DNA of 64,000 nucleotides, taken from contig JAQOTA010000053.1 in NCBI GenBank assembly GCA_029532415.1, positions 3,100,001-3,164,000 on the forward strand, written 5' to 3'. This document shows positions 37,091 to 46,461 of this stretch, in pieces. The DNA comes from Marasmius tenuissimus (Eukaryota; Basidiomycota; Agaricomycetes; Agaricales; Marasmiaceae). The translations under genes and the position numbers were made by a program. The notes under the pieces were generated by a model. It did not search any database, was not told the origin of the DNA, and saw nothing but the letters and a program-made list of their open reading frames with translations. The first letter of the stretch is position 1. Each line of letters starts with the position of its first letter.

Positions 37091-37544
37091 ATGTCTACAC
37101 GCGATAGCAAAGCCAGCATCGTTGCTTTTCCTACCCTTTCGTGTTCCTTGAACTCCCTTCCGAATGCCACAAATCTTCAAGGGCTACCTTTACATCCGAG
37201 CATGTACGCTCAGAGGGCTGCAGAGAGCGAGGCAAAGGTATGTTATAACGATGACCCTCGATTCGCGACTCACTAACGTTCCTCTGCAGCTACAAAAGGC
37301 TTTCCAGTCGAAATCCGGGGTGTCACCCCAAAATATGCAGTCGGCATTATATTCAATGCCAGTGCGTGGCTTTCTTCCACTGTCTAGTCTCCAGATGGTT
37401 AATCCTACCGGTCTCCATTTCTCTAGCCTTCCTCATCAACCTGTGATCACACACTTATGATGCGGAAACCCGTGAGTCCCTCAATTCTTGTTACATGGTT
37501 GACTTACTCATGACAATCATTCATTCTAGCAAAAGTCAAAATGA
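37091..37544 (+). CDS. Small hypothetical protein, three exons or more
   Basis: The ATG at 37091 follows a TATAAG at about 36901 and a CT-rich leader, a pattern of expressed fungal genes. Exon 1 ends at 37237 before GTATGT; exon 2 starts at 37290 after CTGCAG. Two more introns (GTGCGT to CTCTAG, and GTGAGT to TTCTAG) give a 92-residue product in phase: MSTRDSKASIVAFPTLSCSL at the start, GLPLHPSMYAQRAAESEAKL in the middle and MMRKPQKSK at the end. If the third intron is not removed the frame stops at 37460 instead. No domain or signal peptide was recognised. Confidence 0.45.
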
Positions 37545-39216
37545 ACTGCAATAGTTCTCGTCTTTCGTTCCTGGCCTCTCGTTTCCATTACATCTGCGTA
37601 TCCGGCATTCATCACATAGAGTTTCATCTTCCATCCACGCGCTTATTGGGACTTTGTAGATATGGTTTCTACGCACCACTATCCTTCACCAACTCCGCTA
37701 GCAAGTCTAGACGCTCATCTCCCTACCTCCTCGCGTTCTCTGACCCTTCGCTCTGTCCTGCTTTCGTGCTGTTCTGACACCATCTGCATCATTTCATCCT
37801 CATCATTCATCATCTCATAGACGCATTATCTCTTTCTTTCACTTACACATGGTTCCTCTGGGTCTTGTCGGTCCTTAAACATTCTACATCTAGGGTCCTT
37901 ATATATTATACCGCGAAGTTTCGAATATAGGTTATAATGATTGTAGACGCTTTTTCACTATGTCATGATCACTTCACCGTGAAAGTGCACTCTCAACAAA
38001 CGAATAAGTCATGCCTCTCCGCAAACTTTCGTCATTACCCTGTATCCTCACGGTTTGACAAGACCATGCATGATCAATTTCGGTCAATTATACTTTTCAC
38101 TTCGTTTTGATTGGGTTTGCTCACACATCGATATATCCTCAGGACCCTGATGAGTGCTTAATGGACTCGGTTGTTCATGGTTCTGAATCTCGATTCTCGA
38201 GTCCGAAGGCTTCCCCACTGTCTCGCCCGACCTCCCCGTCTAGACTTCTTCCAGCTCTCCGGCTTATACACATATCGGTGAGCGGATCCTACCCATTTGA
38301 GCTTGCAACGTTGATGAATAGAATGATGACAGGCTCTGAAACACATTCAGAGGTTACCTTGCGTACACGCGTTGCCGCCGTCTGTTGTTGGCGGCGGTCT
38401 GGTTCTACGCAAGCTCAGTGAACGGCCCGGGCTTCGAGTGAACACGGTTCAAGAGGTATCGATATCATTCCCCAGAAGGCCTAGCTCCGGGAGTGCATTC
38501 AAATACGGTCACAGAGGTACCATGCAACTCTGCGTTGAAATTGCCATCTATCAAGGCTTGTCCCGCTCACGGAAACTGAGTCGTCCAGAACCGCCGATGT
38601 ATTAGCTGTATTGGCTCATGGAGTGACTCGTAACAAACCTGCGCCGAGGAGTTCAGTGCAGGGAGCTGTTGAGATCAACCTTAACGCTCGTACGTGTAAT
38701 CAAGTATATGATATTATTCCTTACTGATACCGAGTTCCTGCACATCTCCTTTTAACGCAAAATGCCGGGCCACTTTTTCCTTCCCGTTTAATGCGCAGTG
38801 CGTATGTTGGGAAATTCCCTCAATCGGAATTTCCATGGTGATTTCTGTCCAAGTTCCTTGAAACCTTCTGTTCCCATCTTTGACGGCTCTTTGCCACCCT
38901 GCAGCGACCCAATGGTTTCGTACAGGCAGATACATTCTAGTATATGACTTGCCACTGGCGCGACCCCCACGATCCTTCAATGCGCGTCAAGTCAACGCTG
39001 CGTCTTCTCGTGCCGTATAAATGGGATCATCCTCGATCTTCGATGGTTCTCGAACTGCCCGTATATCTCTAGCACAGAACTCGTTATACAGTGCACCGAC
39101 CCCTTCGCGGCTGGCCCAAAGGCCGAGATATCACATCAGCCGGCGGTAAGTCTCCAAGGACTAGCTATCAATATCTACTGGCGTCTACAAGATCTACGGG
39201 GGCACATAGGTTCGCA
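37545..39216. other. Region without a supported gene
   Basis: About 1.7 kb. The first 300 bases are T/C-rich and look like a 3' untranslated region. A TATAAA at 39016-39021 and a GTAAGT-containing possible leader intron near 39146 belong to the gene starting at 39217. Confidence 0.45.
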
Positions 39217-40458
39217 ATGACGAATACATCGTCATTGGAAGCTGGAGTGAGTAAGAACGGGGACTCTCCTCCGTCGAGGGAGTCTGCCTCAACGAGTTCG
39301 CGGAGCCCTCGCGTTTTCGTGGTGAGCCCCCTCAGATTTAGGGCCTCTACGCAAGATACTGGTTCCCAACCGCGTGGGTCAGAGGACCAGATCCAGCGTG
39401 TGTATTTGCCATTACGCATCCCGCACCCTCCGGTCTACAACAAAGCTCTCAGACTGATTGGAAAGGAGGGTGCAGAAGGTGCGAGTGACCCTGTTTTTAT
39501 TGTGCCTCTCCCACTCGTCGTCTGACTAGTACTGTATGCCTGAAATATCCCGGGCTCTATTGTCCTGTGACTACTACTGATGTAGTGGGACCGACGCAAA
39601 GTAGCATGTTTATTATGTTCAGGGAAGTATGCTTAGAATGGCATGGCTTGGATTCGGATTCAGACTCCGTGAACGACCCCGTCTCATCACTGACATGCGG
39701 TCCGCAACCGGCAACTCGGATTTCTCCAAACCTACTTAGATTTTTTACTACTGTGGCCCGATCCGTGGTGTTACGTTCCTGGCACAAGATATATTCGAGG
39801 GTGCGTATGCACGTAGATGCACTTATGGGTCCTCAGGCTCAAGTTGAACGTGCCTGGAAGTGTTGGGATTGGAGCGTCCGATCTCTCATGTTGGAGCATT
39901 TCAAGCCACCGAATGCCATTCGACCTTCAGCACCACATCGGGAGTTCACAAGGATGGAGCAGTCAGGTTCACAAGGGTGAGTAACTGACGAGCTTTTCTC
40001 CAACTTCCTCCGCCTCTTTAAGTCCTTTGTCTCGTAGCCACATTGTGCCGCTCTCGCTGCCCCTCCATAACAAACATAACAAATTTATCCTTTGTTAGTT
40101 AGAGATGCTTCTTTAATATATCGAAGCACAGGCCGAGGAAGATCTCGCTTCGTGATCTGGAGTCAGAACCTTCTGAGCTTCTTGATCAACTATGGACGTT
40201 TTGCCGTCGGTATTCAGGAGCGGTGCCCTTCCCTCCAGGGACATGGTTAGCTATCTATCATTAGACAAAGGAAGATAACAATCGATAACCAATATGATCC
40301 CCAGTGCCCTAGTTAATTCCCATCACAGGGACACTGACTTCGAGTTTGAATGTCAGAACACGGTCACCACGTACATCATGCGTGGCTGGGTGAACTTTGG
40401 GGTCGCTGTCTGGATCTGCGCCCCGCAGGAAACACGCATCAAACATGAGCTCACTTGA
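39217..40458 (+). CDS. Uncharacterised protein, four exons
   Basis: Exons at about 39217-39478, 39586-39977, 40132-40245 and 40329-40458 join in phase with canonical GT-AG introns, which is good evidence for a real gene. A TATAAA box is at 39016. The N-terminal 60 residues are Ser-rich (SPPSRESASTSSRSPRVFVV). The middle contains MFIMFREVCLEWHGLDSDSD, LRFFTTVARSVVLRSWHKIY and WKCWDWSVRSLMLEHFKPPN. The end reads FECQNTVTTYIMRGWVNFGV and finishes RIKHELT. It has about 300 residues, is rich in Trp, and has no signal peptide or clear membrane segment. I recognise no family. Confidence 0.6.
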
Positions 40459-41355
40459 CGCGTCGCGGGGGTGTACATGTATGTTCGAATGGGGGAGTGG
40501 GTTGTTATGAGGTCACCTCTACTTTGAGGGTCGTCATACATAGTGTTGGAATGGGGACCCTCCATTGCAGTGTTCGAAAGACGTTTTGCATTCCCTTTAT
40601 GACGGAACGGGAAGTCTGTGGAATGTAGAAACTTGCGCAGATCTATCCCGTGAATGCTAATCCTAGTCCCTGCCACCTATCTCCATTGGTGACTTGTGGC
40701 TCAACTTCCTAGTATCGAGACTCCGGGAGGGCAAGTGTTGGACTTGAACACCAAGGATCGGCGCTTACGGGTTTAGGAGCGCACGGATGCCATTGGTGGC
40801 GTTGAGACACACTTGGATACGGTTACCGTCATGGAGTGAGCCTCCATTTTATTTGTAGTTAAGTGTTCTTAGAAGCTATAGAACGAACGGGTACTAGAAT
40901 AGTTTGGTGTACATCCCGATTGTCGATGTCTGAGAAATTGTTAGTCCGACTACCCCCACCAGGGGTCGGCAACAAGTCGTCGCGGTGATTAGAATGCGGT
41001 CTATGCTAGGGGAATCAGTCCACGTAAAACTGTTCCGGAATAACGACTGGCTCAACCAAGCTAGATATACTTAGCGGCCGTGAGCCGCAACATCATCGAA
41101 ATAGTGGATGACGCGGATGAGACGGAGAAACCATCCTGCGAGGCGGGTAGACAGATGGAGATATTTGGAAGATGGAGTCAAAAAAAGCTCGAGGCCTATC
41201 TTTTCGCAAGCGTCTCAAGGCGGGCAGTGCCAGTCTTGAGTATGAGTATGGGTAGACCTCCTTCTGAGACACTGCAGCGACCGATAAGTCCACCCGCCCG
41301 ACCAAAAACTCTTGTACAAAATTGTTTCAGCCCTTACCTTGTACTTCCGGGCGAC
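40459..41355. other. Intergenic region, no gene seen
   Basis: About 900 bases between two converging genes. No frame resembles a protein and no repeat was recognised. Confidence 0.45.
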
Positions 41356-43331
41356 CTAAAGATCGTCATAGCCTGGCATTCCGCTTCGATGCCTATACCA
41401 ATTCTTCGACTGGTCGGGGGCCCTCTCAATTCTATCGCATATTTCTCCCCAAGCACAGCACATTCCGGCCAGACCTTCGAACAAGCTGAGGGGTCTATCC
41501 GGAACCTTCATCCTCCCTTCTCTCGTAAAAGTTTCAAACTCGGTAGCAAGCTCTGCCAGGTGGGCAGCACGGGAAAAGTAATACTGCGAGTCTCGTTTGT
41601 TGCCATCATCAGGAATAAGAGCCATCGCGTCGGCAACCGCAAGGAGCGCGTAAATCGACCCTGCAACTCCATGGCAAAGCCCGATACCCTTGTGAAGCAG
41701 GCCATGGCGATATACGATGGATGCTCCCGCCCTCAGAGCAGAGACAATTCGTGTCTGTGTGGAAGGAGCGATAATAAATGTTGTCGCATCTGAGCGGGAA
41801 AGTCGAATGACCCTCGAAAGTAGCAAGAGACTCCCGGGTGCTCCGTGGCACCATCTATGGTTCAATCTCAATACAAACGACGTACGGGCGAACATATTGT
41901 GTAAAAAGGCTGCACTCACTGAACCAGTTCATTGTGTTCCTCACCCCTCGGAGAAGGGTCAATACTGCTTTGAGAAAGAGGAGGAGCTTTAGTGGGCCAG
42001 TTTCCCTGGCTATCCTGACGGGCAATCAACCATTCAATGGTTTCAAGTATCTCAGGAAGGTAATCCTGGATCAAGGTGACGGGACACAGCAATAGAACAT
42101 GGAGGATTCCGACTGTCAGAAGCGACAGGGTCAGATGCCCATAGTAAAAGCTGACATGAAGTAGAGTAGTCGACTTACCTACACCGTGAGCAGCACCAAG
42201 GTAGCGTTTCCCGTGCCAGGACCACATGAGGGGCGGCGTCAATGGATCTCGTTCACGTATTGGTACAACTCCCGATGTGTAAAAAGACGCGCCGATTTTT
42301 CCTCGTTGGATGAGAGATTTGATGACGATCGAAAGAGAGTCGTCCGAGACTAGGTGCAAGAGTTTCTCTAGAGCAGGTGTCGAGGACCCATTGCTTCGAG
42401 TCCAGCCCCGGGAGGAGGCAGCGTTTCTCAGAAGGAGAAGTCCATAGAGGAAGCCAGCTCGTCCATATAATACCTCGGATCCATTATCGGAGTCATCCTC
42501 TTGTGTGGCAATTGTATGGATGACGTTCTGCAACTGGTCAACACAGAATGAGAAGGGTCGGTCGGAGAGATATTTGTCATCGATATGAGAAATAACCAGT
42601 ACACAGAGGCCAGTTTGCGTCTCCAGGAAGGCCACCCTGGCAGGATCGATGGATTGTTCTGACAATTTCTGCATGCTTCCCGTTGATAGGGAGATAGCGT
42701 CACGAATGTAATCTAGTGCCTTGGCGTGCACGATTGAACGAATGGTTGGAAGAGAAGACAGAGAGTGATGCATTACAGCCAAGCCTAGACATATAACATG
42801 CGAGATGAGGTCGGAAGGAGTTTAGTCTCTGGAACGAACCTTTGGGGCCAGTGTACACCGAGTGGCCATGAACATGGTGACTGTTTTCTTGCAACACTGA
42901 GAGGTAAGTGGCAAGAGCCTCCTTGAGCTTTTCGCCAGTCGTTTTAATGTCCCTTGTCAAAGGTTCTTGCGAGTGTCGTATGTACCGAGCTGGCATTGGT
43001 CGAGGTTGGGTCGAAGTTGACCGTGAGCGTAGATCATGATGGTGACCAAAACGTCCCAGTGATGACGTCACGTGAGCCTGAAAGTGGCAGGAGACGATTC
43101 AGCATCAAGTACCTCTGATTCTCACAATACCTACATGCCTCGGCTCACGCGAGGGAGTGCCATCGAGGAAGCACCATCACGTTTCGAGCCTACGAGAAAT
43201 GCCAAGTAGTAACGGGAATGGAACGACTTACTGATCGTCCTACTCCAGTTTGGTGATACTGCGGCGTCGAAACTGAAGATGAAAGGAAGAGTAGAGCAGT
43301 CATTGAGCTCGACGACCACCGGTACGTCCAT
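41356..43331 (-). CDS. LanC-like protein (LANCL family)
   Basis: Eukaryotic LanC-like proteins share the alpha/alpha-barrel and zinc site of bacterial lanthionine cyclases; they bind glutathione and can add it to dehydrated residues. The ATG at 43331 gives MDVPVVVELNDCSTLPFIFS. After two short introns comes a His-rich N-terminal part. Barrel repeats include GHSVYTGPKGLAVMHHSL, YGRAGFLYGLLLLRNAA, GKRYLGAAHGV, WCHGAPGSLLLLSRVIRL, GLCHGVAGSIYALLAVADA and PLSLFEGLAGMCCAWGEI. The Cys in WCHG and the Cys-His in LCHG are the expected zinc ligands, so the site looks complete. The C terminus MPGYDDL resembles the family's end. Length of about 560 residues is longer than the roughly 400 of animal LANCLs, mainly at the N terminus. 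Confidence 0.85.
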
Positions 43332-43603
43332 CTAATGCCTATCATGATAGTATGAATGCTCGCACACCAATCAGAGTTAGCCCAGGGCAGGTTTTCATCA
43401 CAGTGATCCTGCGTCGCACAGTCATATTAGGCGTATGTTGACCCGGCCTTCACAAAGGAGACAGTGAGAAAAAATATGGAACGCAAAGCACACACTCACC
43501 GAATCAGAAATTGCGGCTCAGCGTGACTCGGAAACAGGCTCAAGGTATTGGTGGATGTGGGTCCAAAATCGTAAGAAAACCACGTGATCATTGTTAAAAC
43601 TTC
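43332..43603. other. LanC-like promoter region
   Basis: About 270 bases upstream of the LanC-like gene, ending at the target duplication of a transposon-like element. No gene is seen. CACGTGATCA at 43581 resembles an E-box. Confidence 0.35.
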
Positions 43604-43612
43604 GTCGTTTTT
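43604..43612. repeat. Target-site duplication, left copy
   Basis: GTCGTTTTT, identical to 44171-44179 at the other end of the element. The T-run allows a 10-base alternative reading. Confidence 0.7.
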
Positions 43613-44170
43613 TAGCCTGGTGCCCGGGGAGGGGGGTACCGTCGTGCTCGGCTAATTTCAGACTCCGCCCTCAGGCGCTCAATGTAGCGCTCAGTACTAC
43701 TGCTCAGTGACCGCCCCGGCTTGATCAGCTTACTGTGTTTTCAGTATCAGAGTGTAGTGCTTGAATGTAAAGCTTCAGAGACCCGTCAAGATGACAGGAG
43801 GGTCACGGCGGCTCCGTAGGTAACATGCACGACAGATGAAGACAAATGAATGTATCGGCATAGCTACTGGAGGCTTTCTTTCTGTTTTCTAAGTTGTTGG
43901 TTGAAATCGCTTTCATCAAAGAGTACTTCATTGAAGATACGGAAACGGAAAGTAACGTTTTCGTGGCTTTCGCGGTTGGTAGAGAGGTTCATTGATAAGA
44001 TGTACTATCTTGTCAATATCGTTACTGAGCGCTGAGCGCTGCATTGAGCACCTGAGGACGGAGTTTGAATTTAGCCGAGCACGACGGTACCCCCCTCCCC
44101 GGGTACCAGGCTGTAATACGACAGAACGACTTATCTTCTGTGTTAGTATTACAGACGGCTAGCCAGGCTA
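43613..44170. mobile_element. Non-autonomous DNA transposon (MITE-like), 558 bp
   Basis: The element starts TAGCCTGG and ends CCAGGCTA, and is flanked by a 9-base direct repeat. Its left arm (43613 to about 43695) and a right arm (about 44030-44112) are near-perfect inverted repeats of about 80 bases, both containing CCCGGGGAGGGGGGTACC and GTCGTGCTCGGCTAA with only a few substitutions. The right arm is followed by an extra 58 bases that include a hairpin and a second copy of the terminal CCAGGCT. No open frame encodes a transposase, so it must rely on an autonomous relative. A 9-base duplication is usual for Mutator-like elements and close to the 8 of hAT and KDZ types; superfamily is inference. 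Confidence 0.75.
44112..44151. repeat. Hairpin within the transposon-like element
   Basis: GTAATAC at 44113 and GTATTAC ending near 44151 pair, and the match continues inward (GACAGAA with TTCTGT) around a short loop with a small bulge. It lies in the extra right-end segment. Confidence 0.5.
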
Positions 44171-44179
44171 GTCGTTTTT
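44171..44179. repeat. Target-site duplication, right copy
   Basis: GTCGTTTTT, matching the left copy at 43604-43612. Confidence 0.7.
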
Positions 44180-44479
44180 TGACGGCAAGACTTTCACTTA
44201 TTTAGTGGGCGTGTAGCACGTTTCAGAGATGCCAATAGATAACATTTGAGCTTTTCAATGGCATCTGGACCAAAATCAACTCGGCGGCCGAAGAAATTCG
44301 CGTGTTCTCGGGTGCTGGGCAATGATTAGCTACAAGGCCATTGCCATCCGTTGCGGACATTGCATTACAGACGGTAAATTCCCGATCGACCTTGTGAGTT
44401 CATTTGCTATGAAAACAGTGGCATCGCATCCATTGATATTAGCGGCTAATTTCTACAAGCGAACGCAAGATGTATGAGA

Positions 44480-45065
44480 TCAACCCCACGCTGCAGTCGT
44501 ACTATCCGAACCGGGCTCGTGTAAGGCACATATTAAGGCAACAAAACTATGGAACGCACCTGTAATTCACTATGAGATGGTTGTCCGTAGCGAAAGACTG
44601 ACCGGTAGGAAGGGAGTGAGTGAGTGTCGAGAATGAGAATCTCAAGTATGGACAACTTCGCACTTTGAACAAGTTGGAAACCAAGTCATCCGGTGCCGGT
44701 GAAAAGGCTAGATTGATATAGGTATGCTGCATATCAAAGGATGGGTGAGTGTCGAGGGCATCAAGTACACGAATTCATCGTACGCACCAGCGGTTCCGAT
44801 CCTTTATACCCTAGCTGCTTTCTGAGGAATTGAATGACTGCTTGAAACCGATTGGATGCGGTGATCTTAAAAAAGTTGTCTTTCATTATGGGAGCATTGC
44901 CCACGGCCTTGAACCGTACGATGACTAGATGAGTAGATGAACTCGTCAGAGACGGCAGGTTCGCTGAGAGCAGACAAAAAAGAGCTCACCTTTCTCGGCA
45001 TCTTTCTTCTTATAAACCTGTAGTGCTTTAAGGGCTTCTTCTGCGTTCTCTGATGTCGCTGGCAT
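44480..45065 (-). CDS. ATG12: Autophagy ubiquitin-like protein ATG12
   Basis: ATG12 is conjugated through its C-terminal Gly to ATG5; the conjugate with ATG16 acts as the E3 for ATG8 lipidation. Five small exons join in phase. The product starts MPATSENAEEALKALQVYKK, continues KVIVRFKAVGNAPIMKDNFF, then KITASNRFQAVIQFLRKQLG, LHTYINLAFSPAPDDLVSN, SFATDNHLIVNYSTTAAWG. The KF/FKI strand, the FLR(K/R)QL helix, the AFSP-PD-V-NL core and the obligatory terminal AWG are all present. Introns have standard GT-AG ends, including one that splits the NYS codon just before the last seven residues. At about 110 residues it lacks the long N-terminal extension of yeast. It shares a 120-base promoter with the EMC8/9 gene. 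Confidence 0.92.
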
Positions 45066-45185
45066 TGCCCATGACGGTACAGAACGATCTGGCGTCACTT
45101 CATCGCCGTGAGCCATCTACACGCCTAATGGTCACAGTTGTCACAACAATACACCTGTGTTCAAATTCAAACAGCGATCACGACT
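45066..45185. promoter_or_regulatory. Bidirectional promoter, ATG12 / EMC8
   Basis: Only 120 bases separate the divergent start codons at 45065 and 45186, so both promoters and leaders must overlap here. No TATA box is evident. An ACACCTGTG element lies near 45150. Confidence 0.5.
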
Positions 45186-46006
45186 ATGGTTTCCTACACC
45201 ATCCACCCTCCAGCGTACTTCAAAATCTTCTTTCATGCGGCAAAACATCCTCACAGACAGGTTAATGGCGTTCTCTTAGGCTCAAAGAACGGTGAAACGG
45301 TGGAAATTACGGACGCGGTTCCCCTTCTACACCATTGGACAAGTCTCAGCCCTATGATGGAGATTGGACTCGATCTTGTACGTGGCCGTTCGAACTCGTC
45401 AGCTACATTTTTCTTGATTCATTCTGACAAGTTGGAAGGCAGGACGGCATGCTGAGTCGAGTGGACTTCAGCTAGTAGGCTACTATCAGGCCTCTGAAAG
45501 GTTAGATGACACCGCCTTGGCGCCGGTTGGAGAGAAAGTCGCGTCTAAGATCAAAGAATCCTTCAAAGATGCGGTTGCATTCGTGGTGTGTTGCGTCGAA
45601 GGACTCGCTTCAGCAAGGTACTGAACCCTCCATAGATTGACGGACCGCGACTGGGGTCCGAGAACCCCGCTTTGATAGTATGTTTCAAGGACCTATCGTT
45701 CCGAAGACCATTCTCACTGAGGCTGATAGCCTTATGTCACCCAATCATCTTCTACGTGGCGGCCTGCAAACGAATCGTCGGCTCCTTTCACGTCCAACTC
45801 GTCGTTCAAATTGTCTTCTGATGGTCTTCCGACACGTGCTGCTGAACTCGTTCGAGATAACCATGCCCAAGAGATATTCGGAGATTTCGATGACCATCTT
45901 GAAGATGTTACTATAGGTCGGAGCTCACCTGACGCCCCTCCAAGTTTGACTCATCTTTCCTCTAGACTGGCTGGGTAATCGGGAATGTTTGCCTCTCGAT
46001 ATATGA
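45186..46006 (+). CDS. EMC8: ER membrane protein complex subunit 8/9 (EMC8/9)
   Basis: EMC8/9 is a cytosolic MPN-fold subunit of the ER membrane complex that inserts tail-anchored and multi-pass proteins. The ATG at 45186 gives MVSYTIHPPAYFKIFFHAAK, then HPHRQVNGVLLGSKNGETV, DAVPLLHHWTSLSPMMEIGL, GLQLVGYYQASERLDDTALA, APVGEKVASKIKESFKDAVA. These match the family pattern, including VNG-LLG, the DC/AVPL-H-L-L-PM-E segment and GYY-A. The JAMM metal ligands are absent, as in other EMC8/9. The last exons read DNHAQEIFGDFDDHLEDVT and DWLGNRECLPLDI. Short introns keep the phase. Confidence 0.88.
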
Positions 46007-46461
46007 GGCCACGAATTGGGAGGAGTGCGGAGATTAAGCAGCCGTGCTAAGACTTCTCCTGTGACTATTAGCAAATCCCGCGTATGTTGAAGATACATAC
46101 CATCGATAACCAGGTTTTATGGACAACAAGATTTGAAGTTGTGGTAGAAAATGACTTTCGGAAAAGCACGTCGTTCCCGGAACGAGGTCATCTTCCGATA
46201 TTTGCTCTGGACTCAGACTGCGTTGCTCGCTCAATCCTCCCTTTATCCGGCAGATAAGCTGGGCTAATGTTTGATATGTCTGCTCATTTTCGAATTGAAT
46301 CCTTATCTCTTCCCTCCTGACGGACTTAGTGGCGAGATAAGGTGAGTACGTTATTTGTGGCTATCACTCTTATCGCGGGGGAGCGTGTGGGGAAATTCAA
46401 AATGAATTATCTGCTCATGTTCTCGGTGTTTGTCTTTCCTTACCATCGTCCACCAACAACG
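46007..46461. other. Intergenic region, no gene seen
   Basis: About 455 bases upstream of the urea transporter gene. GATA motifs occur (for example AGATAAG near 46250 and 46335), the binding site of fungal nitrogen regulators, which would suit a urea permease; functionality is inference. Confidence 0.4.

Noticed and set aside
41356..43331. Lanthipeptide biosynthesis cluster around the LanC-like gene
   Set aside because: No LanB/LanM-type dehydratase, precursor peptide or dedicated exporter is present nearby; eukaryotic LANCL role is more likely.
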